Positions 35,036 to 43,433 of a stretch of DNA of 64,000 nucleotides are shown one piece after another. The translations under genes were made by a program, and so were the position numbers. The notes beneath the pieces are model-generated. The model made no database searches, had not been told where the DNA came from, and saw nothing but the letters and a program-made list of their open reading frames with translations. Positions within the stretch are counted from its first letter, which is position 1. Each line of letters begins with the position of its first letter. Source of the DNA: Thiocystis minor (GTDB taxonomy: Bacteria > Pseudomonadota > Gammaproteobacteria > Chromatiales > Chromatiaceae); NCBI RefSeq assembly GCF_016653465.1, contig NZ_NHSQ01000065.1, positions 1-64,000 on the forward strand, read 5' to 3'.

Positions 35036-36334
35036 CTATAGAGCCAGCGTCAGGTCGGTGGCCGGGGTCGTGATACAGAGCAGGCAATGGCCGGGTTTCA
35101 CGTCTGCGTCCGGTGTCTGCTGGTAGCTGACCTCGCCGGACTCGATGGCGGTCTGACAACTGCCGCAACTGCCGGCGCGACAGCCCGAGTCGACCCGGAT
35201 GCCCTGATCCTCGGCCAGTTCGAGCAGCGATTCGGCGGCGGGATTCCACTGGACGGTCTTGCCCGATTGGCTGAAACGCACCGCCATCGGAGCGCTGACC
35301 GCCGTCGGCGCTGGCGTCCGACGCTTGGTCAAGGAGGCGGGACCGAAGGCTTCATAGTGGATGTCCTCGGGCGCGACGCCCGACGCCTCCAGCGCGGGCA
35401 CCAACATCTCCATCATGGGCGGCGGGCCACAGACGTAGAACTCATAACGCCCGAAATGGAGTGTCCGCTGGAGTAGCTGGATATCGAGCCAGCCCTGGTG
35501 CTGGTAGTCGACGCCGGGGATATCTTCCTCGGAAGGCTCCGCGTAGCAGACCTGGAGACGAAACTCCGGATGCGAATCGCACAGGCTTTCCAGGTGTTCC
35601 TTCATGATGTGCTCGCCCCGGTTGCGCACCCCATAGAAGAGCCAGACCTCGCGCGGATCGGCCCAATGGGCCAGCGTGTTCAGAATACTGAGCAGCGGCG
35701 TGATGCCGATGCCGCCGGCGATCAGCACGATCGGCAGTTCCCCGTCCTCGTTCAGGTGAAAATGCCCCGAGGGTGCCCGGACCGAGAGGCGCGAGCCTTC
35801 CTGGATGCGGTCGTGGAAGTGGTTTGAGGCGATCCCCGGAGGAACATCGGACTTGCCGGGTGGCGCCGGAACCCGTTTGATCGATACTCGGTAGTGAGTG
35901 GCGCGCGGACGATCCGAGAGCGAATAGCAACGCACCACGCTTTTCGCCGCGCCGCCAGCGGAATTCGGCACGTCCAGCTTGAAGGTCAGGTATTGACCCG
36001 GCCGGTAGAGCGGGAGCGGCGCGCCATCGGCGGGGACCAGAGAGAAGGAACAGACGCTGGCGTTACCATCTTCGATCACCCGGCGCTGGACCACGAAATC
36101 CCGCTCGCCCGACCAGGCCGGCGCCGGCGCTCCGGTCAAGGCCGGTGTGGGCAAGGCGTCGAAGGTCTGGTCGGCGGCCGTGCCGGCTTTTGGATCCAGC
36201 GCGCCAACCTCGGCCCCTTGCCGTTCCAGCGCGCGGTATCTGGCGCGTTGGCGAGACAGCACCCAGGCCACGAACCCGACGATCTGGCCCAGGATCAAGG
36301 TGCCGATCAGGAGTGTAAAGGTCGTGGTGCTCAT
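35036..36334 (-). CDS. FAD/NAD(P)H oxidoreductase with C-terminal 2Fe-2S ferredoxin
   Basis: 432 residues from ATG 36334. An N-terminal membrane helix (FTLLIGTLILGQIVGFVAWV) is followed by an FNR-like domain: flavin motif RCYSLSD, NAD(P) motif GGIGITPLLSIL, and CGPPPMM. The plant-type 2Fe-2S ferredoxin comes last (CRAGSCGSCQTAI, later CLLC, giving C-x4-C-x2-C ... C). Architecture matches NADH oxidases of the Hmp/VanB/NqrF style. It begins 68 bases after the DHC gene. With the membrane protein and octahaem cytochrome it could move electrons from NAD(P)H through the membrane to SHP/DHC or another periplasmic target. Confidence 0.88.
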   Translation of the reverse strand: MSTTTFTLLIGTLILGQIVGFVAWVLSRQRARYRALERQGAEVGALDPKAGTAADQTFDALPTPALTGAPAPAWSGERDFVVQRRVIEDGNASVCSFSLVPADGAPLPLYRPGQYLTFKLDVPNSAGGAAKSVVRCYSLSDRPRATHYRVSIKRVPAPPGKSDVPPGIASNHFHDRIQEGSRLSVRAPSGHFHLNEDGELPIVLIAGGIGITPLLSILNTLAHWADPREVWLFYGVRNRGEHIMKEHLESLCDSHPEFRLQVCYAEPSEEDIPGVDYQHQGWLDIQLLQRTLHFGRYEFYVCGPPPMMEMLVPALEASGVAPEDIHYEAFGPASLTKRRTPAPTAVSAPMAVRFSQSGKTVQWNPAAESLLELAEDQGIRVDSGCRAGSCGSCQTAIESGEVSYQQTPDADVKPGHCLLCITTPATDLTLAL

Positions 36335-36402
36335 GGTGTCTGTCCTGTTCGATGAGTGCGTCGGATGGGCAAGGCGCGGCGTGCCCGTCGTCCAAGGTCG
36401 CA

Positions 36403-37011
36403 TCAATCCTCCCAGCGGCCGTGGCCGGGGATGCTAACCTGATGCTCGTTATAGACGCCGTCCGCCGCCCCGCGATGGCAGGTGTTGCACTGGCTGAAAC
36501 TGCCGACCTCGGGATTGCCGGTGACCAGTCGCGCCGGGATTTCGTCATGCTGACGCACGAAATAGCGGGTTTCGGTGATGCGCGGCAGGACAGCGCCCTG
36601 GCGGGAGCCCTTGGCGCCCGACGCGACGGCAAAGGCGCGAGCGCGTGTCTGTTCGGCCTGATCCGCGGCATTGGCGATCAGATAGGCGCCGATCTCCTGG
36701 CTGAGATCGTCCGTCAGCGAGGCGTCATCGCCGTAATGGTTGCCGAGCGCCGCGGGATCCATGACCCGCGCCCAGGCATCCGCCGGGAGCAGGCCAGGCT
36801 GATAGGCCAGGTGGCAGGAGCCGCATTCCTGGCCGTAGGTGGCATTGGTCACCGGGGCCACGTCGGCGCCGGATGTCACCCAACCGCCGCGTTCGCCACG
36901 CTTGCCATGCCGATCATCGTCATCGTCGTCATCGCTGAAGGCGACGCCGACGGCACCCAGGCCGAGCAGGCTGGCGGCCAGAATCACAAGGATTCGCTTG
37001 GGATGGTTCAT
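36403..37011 (-). CDS. Dihaem cytochrome c (DHC family)
   Basis: 202 residues. A signal peptide (RILVILAASLLGLGAVGVAF) is followed by an Asp-run (SDDDDDDDR). Two CxxCH haem sites lie far apart, CGSCHLAY (about residue 62) and CNTCHRGA (about 175), the arrangement of the dihaem DHC proteins. In Rhodobacter, DHC is the electron donor to SHP and is encoded with it. Here it starts 18 bases after the SHP gene. Confidence 0.88.
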   Translation of the reverse strand: MNHPKRILVILAASLLGLGAVGVAFSDDDDDDDRHGKRGERGGWVTSGADVAPVTNATYGQECGSCHLAYQPGLLPADAWARVMDPAALGNHYGDDASLTDDLSQEIGAYLIANAADQAEQTRARAFAVASGAKGSRQGAVLPRITETRYFVRQHDEIPARLVTGNPEVGSFSQCNTCHRGAADGVYNEHQVSIPGHGRWED

Positions 37012-37028
37012 GGGTCAGATCTCCGGGA

Positions 37029-37385
37029 TCACTGAGTTTTGATGTAGGCGACGAAATCAGCCTTTTCGGTGGTCGTGCATTCGCGGCCCATCGTCCAGCG
37101 ACAGTTGCGCAGCAGCCACTTCTCGATTTTGGCCTGATCGGTCAGCCGCTTCGGATTGACCGACGGTGCCAGCGGCTCGATCGTCTTGCCGGTGTTGGCC
37201 TGACGGCCCGACTGGGTCAGATCGCGGCCATGACAGGTCGCGCAACTGCGCGCCGCCGAGTCATCCGATGCTGGATATTCCTTGGTCCAACCCGCCTTGC
37301 CGGCCGCCGCATCCGCGGCGAGCAGGGGCGTTGAGAGTGTCAGTGCGCCCGTGGTGACCAGAACGATTGCAAGCGGTGATGTCAT
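37029..37385 (-). CDS. Sphaeroides haem protein (SHP) / DUF1924 monohaem cytochrome c
   Basis: 118 residues. A signal peptide (IVLVTTGALTLSTPLLAA) precedes a single CATCHGRDL site, and the DUF1924 ending is NPKRLTDQAKIEKWLLRNCR, then WTMGRECTTTEKADFVAYI. Known SHP has a high-spin haem that binds O2 and NO, with an Asn ligand that swings away and a disulfide near it. The extra Cys pair here (NCR ... ECT) fits that disulfide. It is the first gene of the operon. Its promoter (37400-37504) matches that of the b561 gene at 42943-43060. Confidence 0.87.
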   Translation of the reverse strand: MTSPLAIVLVTTGALTLSTPLLAADAAAGKAGWTKEYPASDDSAARSCATCHGRDLTQSGRQANTGKTIEPLAPSVNPKRLTDQAKIEKWLLRNCRWTMGRECTTTEKADFVAYIKTQ

Positions 37386-37786
37386 GAGTCTTCTCTCCGT
37401 TTAAAGGCGGTGCGTCTGGCGGTCGCGATGGACCGCGAACCTGGGCGCAGATTACGGGGGGAAGGCTGACAAAACGCTGTCGGTCATGGTCAGTGATCGG
37501 TCAGGGGGTCGACAGAACCAGAAGGAAACAACCGAGACGCCGAGCGGTCCTTCGGGTTAACCTTCCACCCGGTCAGGAATGCCGATGTGGTGGCACAAGA
37601 TCGCGTGCCCCTTTCCACCGATGGCGGCTGGGCCATGCAATGGAACAGCGTCAACCCATCTCCCGCCACGTTCCACTGACCAGACGCGCGCTGTCGATGC
37701 TCAGCGCCTTCGCCATGCAAGGCCCGATCGCTTCGCTGAGGCGAAGACAAAACCCGCTTGAATCACTCACACCGAGGACACTGCCA
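37386..37786. other. Divergent region between shp and the Cache protein gene
   Basis: The 401-base gap holds the shp promoter and operator (37466-37504). The remainder up to 37786 has no convincing gene, only Arg-rich shadow frames. Confidence 0.55.
37400..37504 (-). promoter_or_regulatory. Promoter and response-regulator site of the shp operon
   Basis: The 39 bases at 37466-37504 (CTGAC..ACGCTGT..GTCA..GTCAG..CGGTCAG) match the site at 43022-43060 in 31 of 39 positions without a gap. GTCAG repeats with an 11-base period, typical of OmpR-family regulators. On the minus strand, TAATCT about ten bases after the site is a good -10 candidate, so the regulator would replace the -35 element. The site ends 81 bases before the shp start. 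Confidence 0.75.
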
Positions 37787-38251
37787 ATGAAGACGAACTG
37801 GTTACGTCATGCACTCGTATTCTTCCTCTCCGCTGGTCTCGCCCTGTCGTTCTCCGCGCTGGCGGAGGACGGACCTGATGCCGCCAAGGCGCTGGTGGAG
37901 AAGGTCGCGGCCTTTTATCAGGCAAACGGCAAAGCAGCGACCATCGAGACACTCAACCAGGCCGATGGCCCGTTCTCCCAGGGATCGCTCTATGCGTTTG
38001 CCTACGATCTGACCGGCACCATGGTCGCCCACCCGAAAAACCCCAAGCTGGTCGGTAAGAACCTGATCGATGTGCCGGATGCCGACGGTAAATTTTTTCG
38101 CAAGGAGATCATCGAAACCGCCCAGACCAAAGGCGAAGGCTGGGTCGACTATCTGTATAAAGACCCGACGACCAGTCAGCTCGAACCCAAGACCACCTAC
38201 CTGAAACGACTGGACGACATCGTCGTGTGCGCCGGCACCTATCGGAAATAA
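37787..38251 (+). CDS. Periplasmic single-Cache (sCache_2) sensor protein
   Basis: 154 residues. A signal peptide ([18 protein letters not shown]) is followed by a single Cache_2 domain with [20 protein letters not shown], then [38 protein letters not shown] and [17 protein letters not shown], all characteristic of the fold. There is no transmembrane or output domain, so it is a free small-molecule-binding protein. The chemoreceptor gene starts five bases after its stop, suggesting that it hands a ligand signal to that receptor. Confidence 0.85.
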   Translation: MKTNWLRHALVFFLSAGLALSFSALAEDGPDAAKALVEKVAAFYQANGKAATIETLNQADGPFSQGSLYAFAYDLTGTMVAHPKNPKLVGKNLIDVPDADGKFFRKEIIETAQTKGEGWVDYLYKDPTTSQLEPKTTYLKRLDDIVVCAGTYRK

Positions 38252-38256
38252 CCTGT

Positions 38257-40644
38257 ATGCGATCCTCGACCTTCCGGCAGCAACTCTGGTTCATGGTCCT
38301 GGTGGTCATGGTGCTGTTGTTGACCTTGGCGGTTTCCGGATGGTGGGGGATCCATCGCGTCCGTCAGAATCTGGATCACCTCTACTCGCAAAGCGTGGTT
38401 CCCGCCGAAAGCCTGATGCGCACCCTGGATGTGATGCACCGTATCCGCACCCAGGCCCTGTTCGCCGTGACCGAGGAGACGGACGCCGCCGCGGGCGCCG
38501 CCTTGGCCGCGCTCTCCGAACTGGATCAGGCCCTCGCCACGCACTGGCAAACCGTCAACAGCCGTTTCGACGATCCCGATCTGCGCGCGGCGGGGAATCG
38601 TTTCGAGCAGAACTGGGCCGCTTACGTCAAGGCGCGCGATCAGTCGGTCCTGATGATCGAGGTCGGCGATCTGAGTTCCGCCCTGCACAACATGAAGTTC
38701 AACGCCGGGAAGCAATTCCAGCAGGCCGACGAGAGCCTCCAGACCATCATCCGTCGCCAGGGAGAACTGGCCAGTTCCTACCAGCAAGCGGCGAATCGTA
38801 TCCAGGAGTGGTCCGAGCGCGGGGTGATCGCGATGGCCCTCATCGGCCTGGCGGTCTTTGCCTTGGTCGCCCTCGGACTGTTTCGCGGGATGGCGCGTCA
38901 ACTCGGCGGCGAGCCCGCGTTGGCCGCGCGGATTGCCCGCCTGATCGCCGATGGCAGGCTCGACAACGAGATCCCGTTGAAGCAAGGAGACACGGGCAGC
39001 CTGCTGGCCTCGATGAAGGACATGCAGCAACAGTTGCATGATCGTCTCGGCGCCGAACGGCAAGTCTCGGCCGAGAGCCTGCGCATCCGCCATGCCCTGA
39101 ATAAAGTGACCCTCCCGGTGACGGTCTCGGATGAACACAACACACTGGTTTACATCAACGATGCGGCCCGAGCCCTCTGGCAAGGCATGTCCGTCGAGAT
39201 CGCGCACCGACAACCCGGCTTCGATGTCAACCAATTGATCGGAAGCAGCCTTGCCAACTACTTCGAGGATGAGGAAACGCGCGCGGCCTACCGCGCCGAA
39301 CTGTCGGGTGCGCGCACGCTCGATACGCTTCTGGGCGGGCGAACGCTGAGACTCACGGCCAGCCCGGTGCGGGATGAGGCAGGCGCCTACCAAGGACGCG
39401 TAACCCATTGGCAGGATCGCACCCTCGAAGTGGAGATTGAACGAGAGATCGCCGACATCCTTGGCGCGGTGGCCAGCGGCGACTTGACCCGCCGGATCGA
39501 GGTCGCGGGCAAGGAGGGCTTCTTCCTGCAACTCGCCGAGGGATTGAATCGATTGATGGCGATCGTCGCGAGCAGTCTGACCGACGTGGTGGCAGTGCTG
39601 AACGCGATCGCCCGCGGCGACCTGACCCAGACCATCGACGCTCAGTACGAAGGGATCTTTGGCCAGCTTAAAGATGACACCAATGCGACGGTCGCCCGCT
39701 TACAGGAGGTCGTCGGACGGATCCTGGAGGCATCCGAGACCATCGGCAGCGCCGCCAACGAGATCGCGGCCGGGAATTCCGATCTCTCGGGACGCACCGA
39801 GGAGCAGGCCGCGAGCCTGGAGGAGACAGCCAGTTCGATGGAGCGGCTCAATGCCACGGTCAAGCAGAACGCCCAGAACGCCGATCAGGCCAATCGACTG
39901 GCGCAGGAGGCCAATGCTCTCGTGACCCGTGGCGGGGAGATGGTGCAACAGGTCGTGGGCACCATGGGCGCGATCCAGGAATCCAGCCGGCGCATCGCCG
40001 ACATCATCGGCGTGATCGACGGAATCGCCTTTCAGACCAACATCCTCGCGCTCAACGCCGCCGTGGAAGCGGCTCGGGCCGGCGAACAGGGGCGCGGCTT
40101 CGCCGTGGTCGCTACCGAGGTTCGCAATCTGGCGGCGCGCAGCGCCCAGGCGGCCAAGGAGATCAAGGGGCTCATCGCCGACTCAACCGCCAAGGTCGAT
40201 GGCGGGGCGCAACTGGCCAGCCAGGCCGGTGGCACCATGGAGGAGATCATCGTCGGGTTCCGGCAGGTTGCGACCTTGGTCGATGGGATCACCCACGCCT
40301 CGCGCGAGCAACATTCCGGCATCGAACAGGTGACCAAGACTGTCGCCCAGATTGACGAGGTGACCCAGCAGAATGCGGCCCTGGTGGAAGAGGCCGCGGC
40401 GGCGGCCGAGAGTTTGGAAGACCAGACGCGGGTGCTGATTCAGGCGGTGGCCATGTTCAGGCTGGCGGGATCAGGCGTCGTCAAGCCGCACGGCACGTCT
40501 CAACTGTCCACAGGCGCCCACCTCGCTTCGCCGCCAACCCGAGGCAATCCGGTGACGTCTGAAAAGACCAACCGCGCGTCCATCCAGAAGGACAAGCCCA
40601 TTGCATCGCTGGCTGGCGACGACGACCAATGGACAGAGTTTTAA
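38257..40644 (+). CDS. Methyl-accepting chemotaxis protein with PAS domain
   Basis: 795 residues from ATG 38257. TM1 ([19 protein letters not shown]) and TM2 ([20 protein letters not shown]) flank a periplasmic four-helix bundle (about 35-185). Then come a HAMP-like stretch, a PAS domain ([35 protein letters not shown]), a second HAMP repeat ([17 protein letters not shown] and [20 protein letters not shown]), and the signalling tip ([36 protein letters not shown]). No C-terminal NWETF-like pentapeptide is clear. The receptor relays to CheA. Pairing with the free Cache protein is discussed in the findings. Confidence 0.9.
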   Translation: MRSSTFRQQLWFMVLVVMVLLLTLAVSGWWGIHRVRQNLDHLYSQSVVPAESLMRTLDVMHRIRTQALFAVTEETDAAAGAALAALSELDQALATHWQTVNSRFDDPDLRAAGNRFEQNWAAYVKARDQSVLMIEVGDLSSALHNMKFNAGKQFQQADESLQTIIRRQGELASSYQQAANRIQEWSERGVIAMALIGLAVFALVALGLFRGMARQLGGEPALAARIARLIADGRLDNEIPLKQGDTGSLLASMKDMQQQLHDRLGAERQVSAESLRIRHALNKVTLPVTVSDEHNTLVYINDAARALWQGMSVEIAHRQPGFDVNQLIGSSLANYFEDEETRAAYRAELSGARTLDTLLGGRTLRLTASPVRDEAGAYQGRVTHWQDRTLEVEIEREIADILGAVASGDLTRRIEVAGKEGFFLQLAEGLNRLMAIVASSLTDVVAVLNAIARGDLTQTIDAQYEGIFGQLKDDTNATVARLQEVVGRILEASETIGSAANEIAAGNSDLSGRTEEQAASLEETASSMERLNATVKQNAQNADQANRLAQEANALVTRGGEMVQQVVGTMGAIQESSRRIADIIGVIDGIAFQTNILALNAAVEAARAGEQGRGFAVVATEVRNLAARSAQAAKEIKGLIADSTAKVDGGAQLASQAGGTMEEIIVGFRQVATLVDGITHASREQHSGIEQVTKTVAQIDEVTQQNAALVEEAAAAAESLEDQTRVLIQAVAMFRLAGSGVVKPHGTSQLSTGAHLASPPTRGNPVTSEKTNRASIQKDKPIASLAGDDDQWTEF

Positions 40645-40934
40645 CCCATGTCATCGTTAAACTAAACAACCACCGGGCTAAAGCCGGTGGTTTGAGTAAC
40701 GGACTGAAAGTCCGGATATGCGTCGACTAAACGACGCATCGTGATGGCTCGACCTTGAATTCGCTGGAGGGATCTGGCATCAAAATGATGCCCCAAGCTG
40801 GGTATTTCCGGTGCGATGCCGTCCTTTGTTTATGCGGTTAATGTGGGATGGCGCATCTTTACTGGGTGGCGAGCTTCAGGTTAAAACGCTGGAGCGCCAT
40901 TCGCTGATAGTGATCGATCAGGGTAGGGTGATGT
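40645..40934. other. Intergenic region with three consecutive hairpins
   Basis: Three stems lie at 40669-40739: ACCACCGG with CCGGTGGT, CGGACT-GAA-AGTCCG, and ATGCGTCG-ACTAAA-CGACGCAT. They may end the chemoreceptor transcript or be the end of an IS200/IS605-type or REP element, whose hairpins have similar form. No transposase or guide target was found. The rest to 40934 has no gene. Confidence 0.6.
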
Positions 40935-41417
40935 ATGTCTGTCTGTGTCTGCGGTTCCGGTGGTGAATTCGATGATTGCTGCGCGCCGATTCTGGCCGGT
41001 CAACCAGCGCCGACGGCGGAAGCCTTGATGCGCTCGCGCTACGCGGCCTATGTGGTCGGCAATCTGGATCACCTTGAACGCACGAACATGCCCGAGGCGC
41101 GTGAGACGTTCAACCGCCTCGACGCCGAGCGCATTGTCGAAGAAACGACCTGGCTAGGGTTAGAAGTCCGCCGCATCATCGCTGGCGGTGTTGACGATCC
41201 GACCGGCCAGGTGGAATTCGTGTTCCGCTATCGCCAGCAGGGACGGACATTGATGCAACACGAATTAGCGCAATTCTGCCGCGAGAATGGGGCCTGGCGG
41301 TATCAGAGCAGTGAAATCAATCCGAAATCGCCTCCAGTGCACGTCTCAAAAGTCGGCCGTAACGACCTCTGTGCGTGCGGATCTGGCAAGAAATCCAAAA
41401 AATGCTGCGGGGTCTGA
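40935..41417 (+). CDS. YchJ family protein with two SEC-C motifs
   Basis: 160 residues. An N-terminal SEC-C zinc motif ([16 protein letters not shown]) is followed by the YchJ domain ([44 protein letters not shown]) and a second SEC-C motif at the C-terminus ([18 protein letters not shown]). SEC-C is a zinc-binding module used by SecA and others to bind proteins or ribosomes. The specific job of YchJ is unknown. The next gene starts with GTG five bases after its stop. Confidence 0.88.
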   Translation: MSVCVCGSGGEFDDCCAPILAGQPAPTAEALMRSRYAAYVVGNLDHLERTNMPEARETFNRLDAERIVEETTWLGLEVRRIIAGGVDDPTGQVEFVFRYRQQGRTLMQHELAQFCRENGAWRYQSSEINPKSPPVHVSKVGRNDLCACGSGKKSKKCCGV

Positions 41418-41421
41418 TGCG

Positions 41422-42216
41422 GTGGGCGTCAGACGCCACGCCAAGCCGGCCACGCCCACGCACCACTTCGCCTGCACCGCGTGCGGCAAGTGCTGTTATG
41501 GATGGCTGCCACTGACGCTCGCGGATGCCTTGACGCAGGCTGGACGCTTTCCGCTGGCCATGGTCTGGACGCCGGTTCCCCAGACCAGTCGTGCGTTTGA
41601 TTTGACCGCGCAATTGGGCACGACCGTCCAGCTTGCCAAACGCAAGCGGGTTGCCGTCTTGATCGCGCCGACCGCCTATCTTCCTCCGTCTTTTCCCTGT
41701 CCGGCGTTGTCGGCGGAGAATCGATGCGTCATCCATGCCGAGAAGCCGCTGCGGTGTCGTTCCATGCCCTTCTATCCCTATCGTCGGGCGGCGGATCAGG
41801 CGGATATGCTCGTTCCGCGAACGGGGTGGGTTTGCGATACTTCTGCCAGTGCGCCAGTGGTCTATCGGAACAGGGGCATCGTCGATCGTACGGATTTCGA
41901 TCGCGAACGCGCGGCCCTTCTCGCGCAAGCCCCGATTTTACGTGCTTACGCCGACACCACACTGCAACACTATCCTGAAGTGATGGGCCGTTTGCAGCAA
42001 GCGGCGCAGAACCCCGCGACGGGACGCTTTGTCGTCGGTTTCTGGTCCTTTCTGCGCCAGCATCGGAGTGAGGATCTCGTCACGTTCGCCAAGGCACAAC
42101 ATCCAGTGCTCATTGAATTTTCAGACCGGACCGCAGATCTGCCAACGCTTGCTGAGTATCGCCGCTACTATCAGGACGCCGCAGCGGAACTGGCTTGGTT
42201 CGCGCAACGCGCGTAA
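41422..42216 (+). CDS. YkgJ-family Cys-cluster protein (zinc/iron-chelating domain)
   Basis: 264 residues from GTG 41422. The family Cys pattern begins CTACGKCCYGWLPLTLADA. It continues FPCPALSAENRCVIHAEKPL and RCRSMPFYP, giving eight conserved Cys in total. The fold is thought to bind zinc or an iron-sulfur cluster, and no enzymatic role is proven. The C-terminal 120 residues are helical. It is coupled to the YchJ gene. Confidence 0.82.
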   Translation: MGVRRHAKPATPTHHFACTACGKCCYGWLPLTLADALTQAGRFPLAMVWTPVPQTSRAFDLTAQLGTTVQLAKRKRVAVLIAPTAYLPPSFPCPALSAENRCVIHAEKPLRCRSMPFYPYRRAADQADMLVPRTGWVCDTSASAPVVYRNRGIVDRTDFDRERAALLAQAPILRAYADTTLQHYPEVMGRLQQAAQNPATGRFVVGFWSFLRQHRSEDLVTFAKAQHPVLIEFSDRTADLPTLAEYRRYYQDAAAELAWFAQRA

Positions 42217-42330
42217 GGCTTGGCAGCGGTCCCTTAGCCTTTCGGTGACTGCTTTCATGAAGCCGGCGTGACCCCCGCTCAGGCCCCGCCGCAGTCATGA
42301 CAAAGCTGGAGTTCATCAGTCTTCTCTCCG
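42217..42330 (-). other. Remnant SHP-type ribosome site and start after b561
   Basis: On the minus strand the b561 stop overlaps an ATG (TGATG). The bases before it (CGGAGAGAAGACT) are identical to those before the shp ATG at 37385. The frame that follows (MNSSFVMTAAGPERG) soon loses SHP character. It looks like the translation start of a lost shp gene that once followed b561. Confidence 0.5.
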
Positions 42331-42942
42331 CTTGAATCCGGTGATCATGGCGCCGATCAGGTTCTCCCGATGCGACAGGCTGGAAAAGGCCACGCCGGCC
42401 AAGTGAACGATCACCAAAGCGAGCGTGAAGTTGGCCAGGACTTCGTGGACTTCTTCCAGGCCCTCTCCCCAGGACTCAGGCATGCCGCTCATCAGTCCCG
42501 CCAACGGGCCGGCGAATTCCTGGGCGCCATAGAGCGCCATCCCGCTCAATCCGGTGGCCGTCACCGCCAGCAGTAGCAACAGAATCATGGCGCCACCGGC
42601 GGGGTTGTGGCCGAGATAGTGCTTGGCGCGAAAACGCAGAACGTCGGCCAGATAGGCGCGAATCTCGGCGGGTCCGCGCACGAAATCGCTGAACCGGGCA
42701 TGCCGGGTGCCGATGACGCCCCAGACCAGACGGACGGCGATCAGCGTCAGCACCAGATAACCGGCCCAGACATGGACGCCGAGCAGGTCGTCCTCGACGA
42801 TGAAGGCGGTCGCGAAACCGGCGGCGAGCGACCAGTGGAAGATCCGTACCAGCGGATCCCAGACGCGGACTTGCGTGCTGGCTTCGGGTGTGGCGGTCCC
42901 GAGTGAATCGGTCCCGGTCGGGATTGCGGTTTGTGACGTCAT
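42316..42942 (-). CDS. Cytochrome b561 family membrane protein
   Basis: 208 residues. The domain starts VRVWDPLVRIFHWSLAAGFA, where the His is a haem ligand. GVHVWAGYLVLTLIAVRLVWG, AKHYLGHNPAGGAMILLLLL and EEVHEVLANFTLALVIVHLA supply the other His of a two-haem bis-His cytochrome b in four helices. This is the Ni-Fe-hydrogenase/DHC-SHP-type b561, usually encoded with SHP and DHC. Here it is alone, 5 kb from those genes but under a near-identical promoter. It would pass quinol electrons to DHC. Confidence 0.88.
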   Translation of the reverse strand: MTSQTAIPTGTDSLGTATPEASTQVRVWDPLVRIFHWSLAAGFATAFIVEDDLLGVHVWAGYLVLTLIAVRLVWGVIGTRHARFSDFVRGPAEIRAYLADVLRFRAKHYLGHNPAGGAMILLLLLAVTATGLSGMALYGAQEFAGPLAGLMSGMPESWGEGLEEVHEVLANFTLALVIVHLAGVAFSSLSHRENLIGAMITGFKRRED

Positions 42943-43062
42943 CGGTTTGCTCCTCGATTGACTGTGTTGGTCAGTCGGTCGCGATCGGTCGCGACCTTGG
43001 GAGCAGACTAACGGGACGACGCTGACGGAACGCTGTGCGTCACTGTCAGCGAACGGTCAGCC
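42943..43062. promoter_or_regulatory. Shared promoter region of b561 and the PepSY/two-component operon
   Basis: The response-regulator site at 43022-43060 lies 80 bases before the b561 start, the same distance as its twin before shp. The leader also aligns with that of shp (GTCAGC ... CTGC.CCCA.G.TCGCG..C.ATCGCGACCG). It lies between divergent genes, so it can serve autoregulation of the plus-strand operon. Confidence 0.75.
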
Positions 43063-43076
43063 ATAACCGGGGCATA

Positions 43077-43433
43077 ATGCGCGGCATGTCCCTCAAGCCG
43101 ATCCATTGCCGCCTGCCCGTCGTCATGCTGGGCCTCCTGCTCTGCGCCCCCGCGCGGGCGGATCGTTTCGGCGACGGCGGTTCCCGTCGGCATGACCACG
43201 AGCATGCCCATCAGGCGCTGGCCCGGGGCGAGGTGCGCCCGCTCGCCGAGATCCTGGCGCGGGTCGCCACCGAGGCGCCGGGCGAGGTGGTCGATGTCGA
43301 ATTCGAGCGCGAGAACTGGCGCGGGGCGAAACTCTGGGTCTACGAGCTTAAGATCATCGCCGCCGATGGCCGCCTGCTGGAGGTGCTGGTCGACGCCGCG
43401 ACGGGCCGCATTCTGGAGGTCGAGCAAGACTGA
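43077..43433 (+). CDS. PepSY-domain periplasmic protein
   Basis: 118 residues from ATG 43077, or 115 from ATG 43086, which gives a tidier signal peptide (PIHCRLPVVMLGLLLCAPARA). The mature part has an acidic His-rich start (GGSRRHDHEHAHQALARGEV) and the PepSY pattern RPLAEILARVATEAPGEVVD, LWVYELKIIAADGRLLEVLV and DAATGRILEVEQD. The stop overlaps the regulator ATG by one base. The same PepSY-regulator-kinase order is seen at 14983-17320, so the domain is presumably a periplasmic modulator of the kinase. Confidence 0.85.
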   Translation: MRGMSLKPIHCRLPVVMLGLLLCAPARADRFGDGGSRRHDHEHAHQALARGEVRPLAEILARVATEAPGEVVDVEFERENWRGAKLWVYELKIIAADGRLLEVLVDAATGRILEVEQD

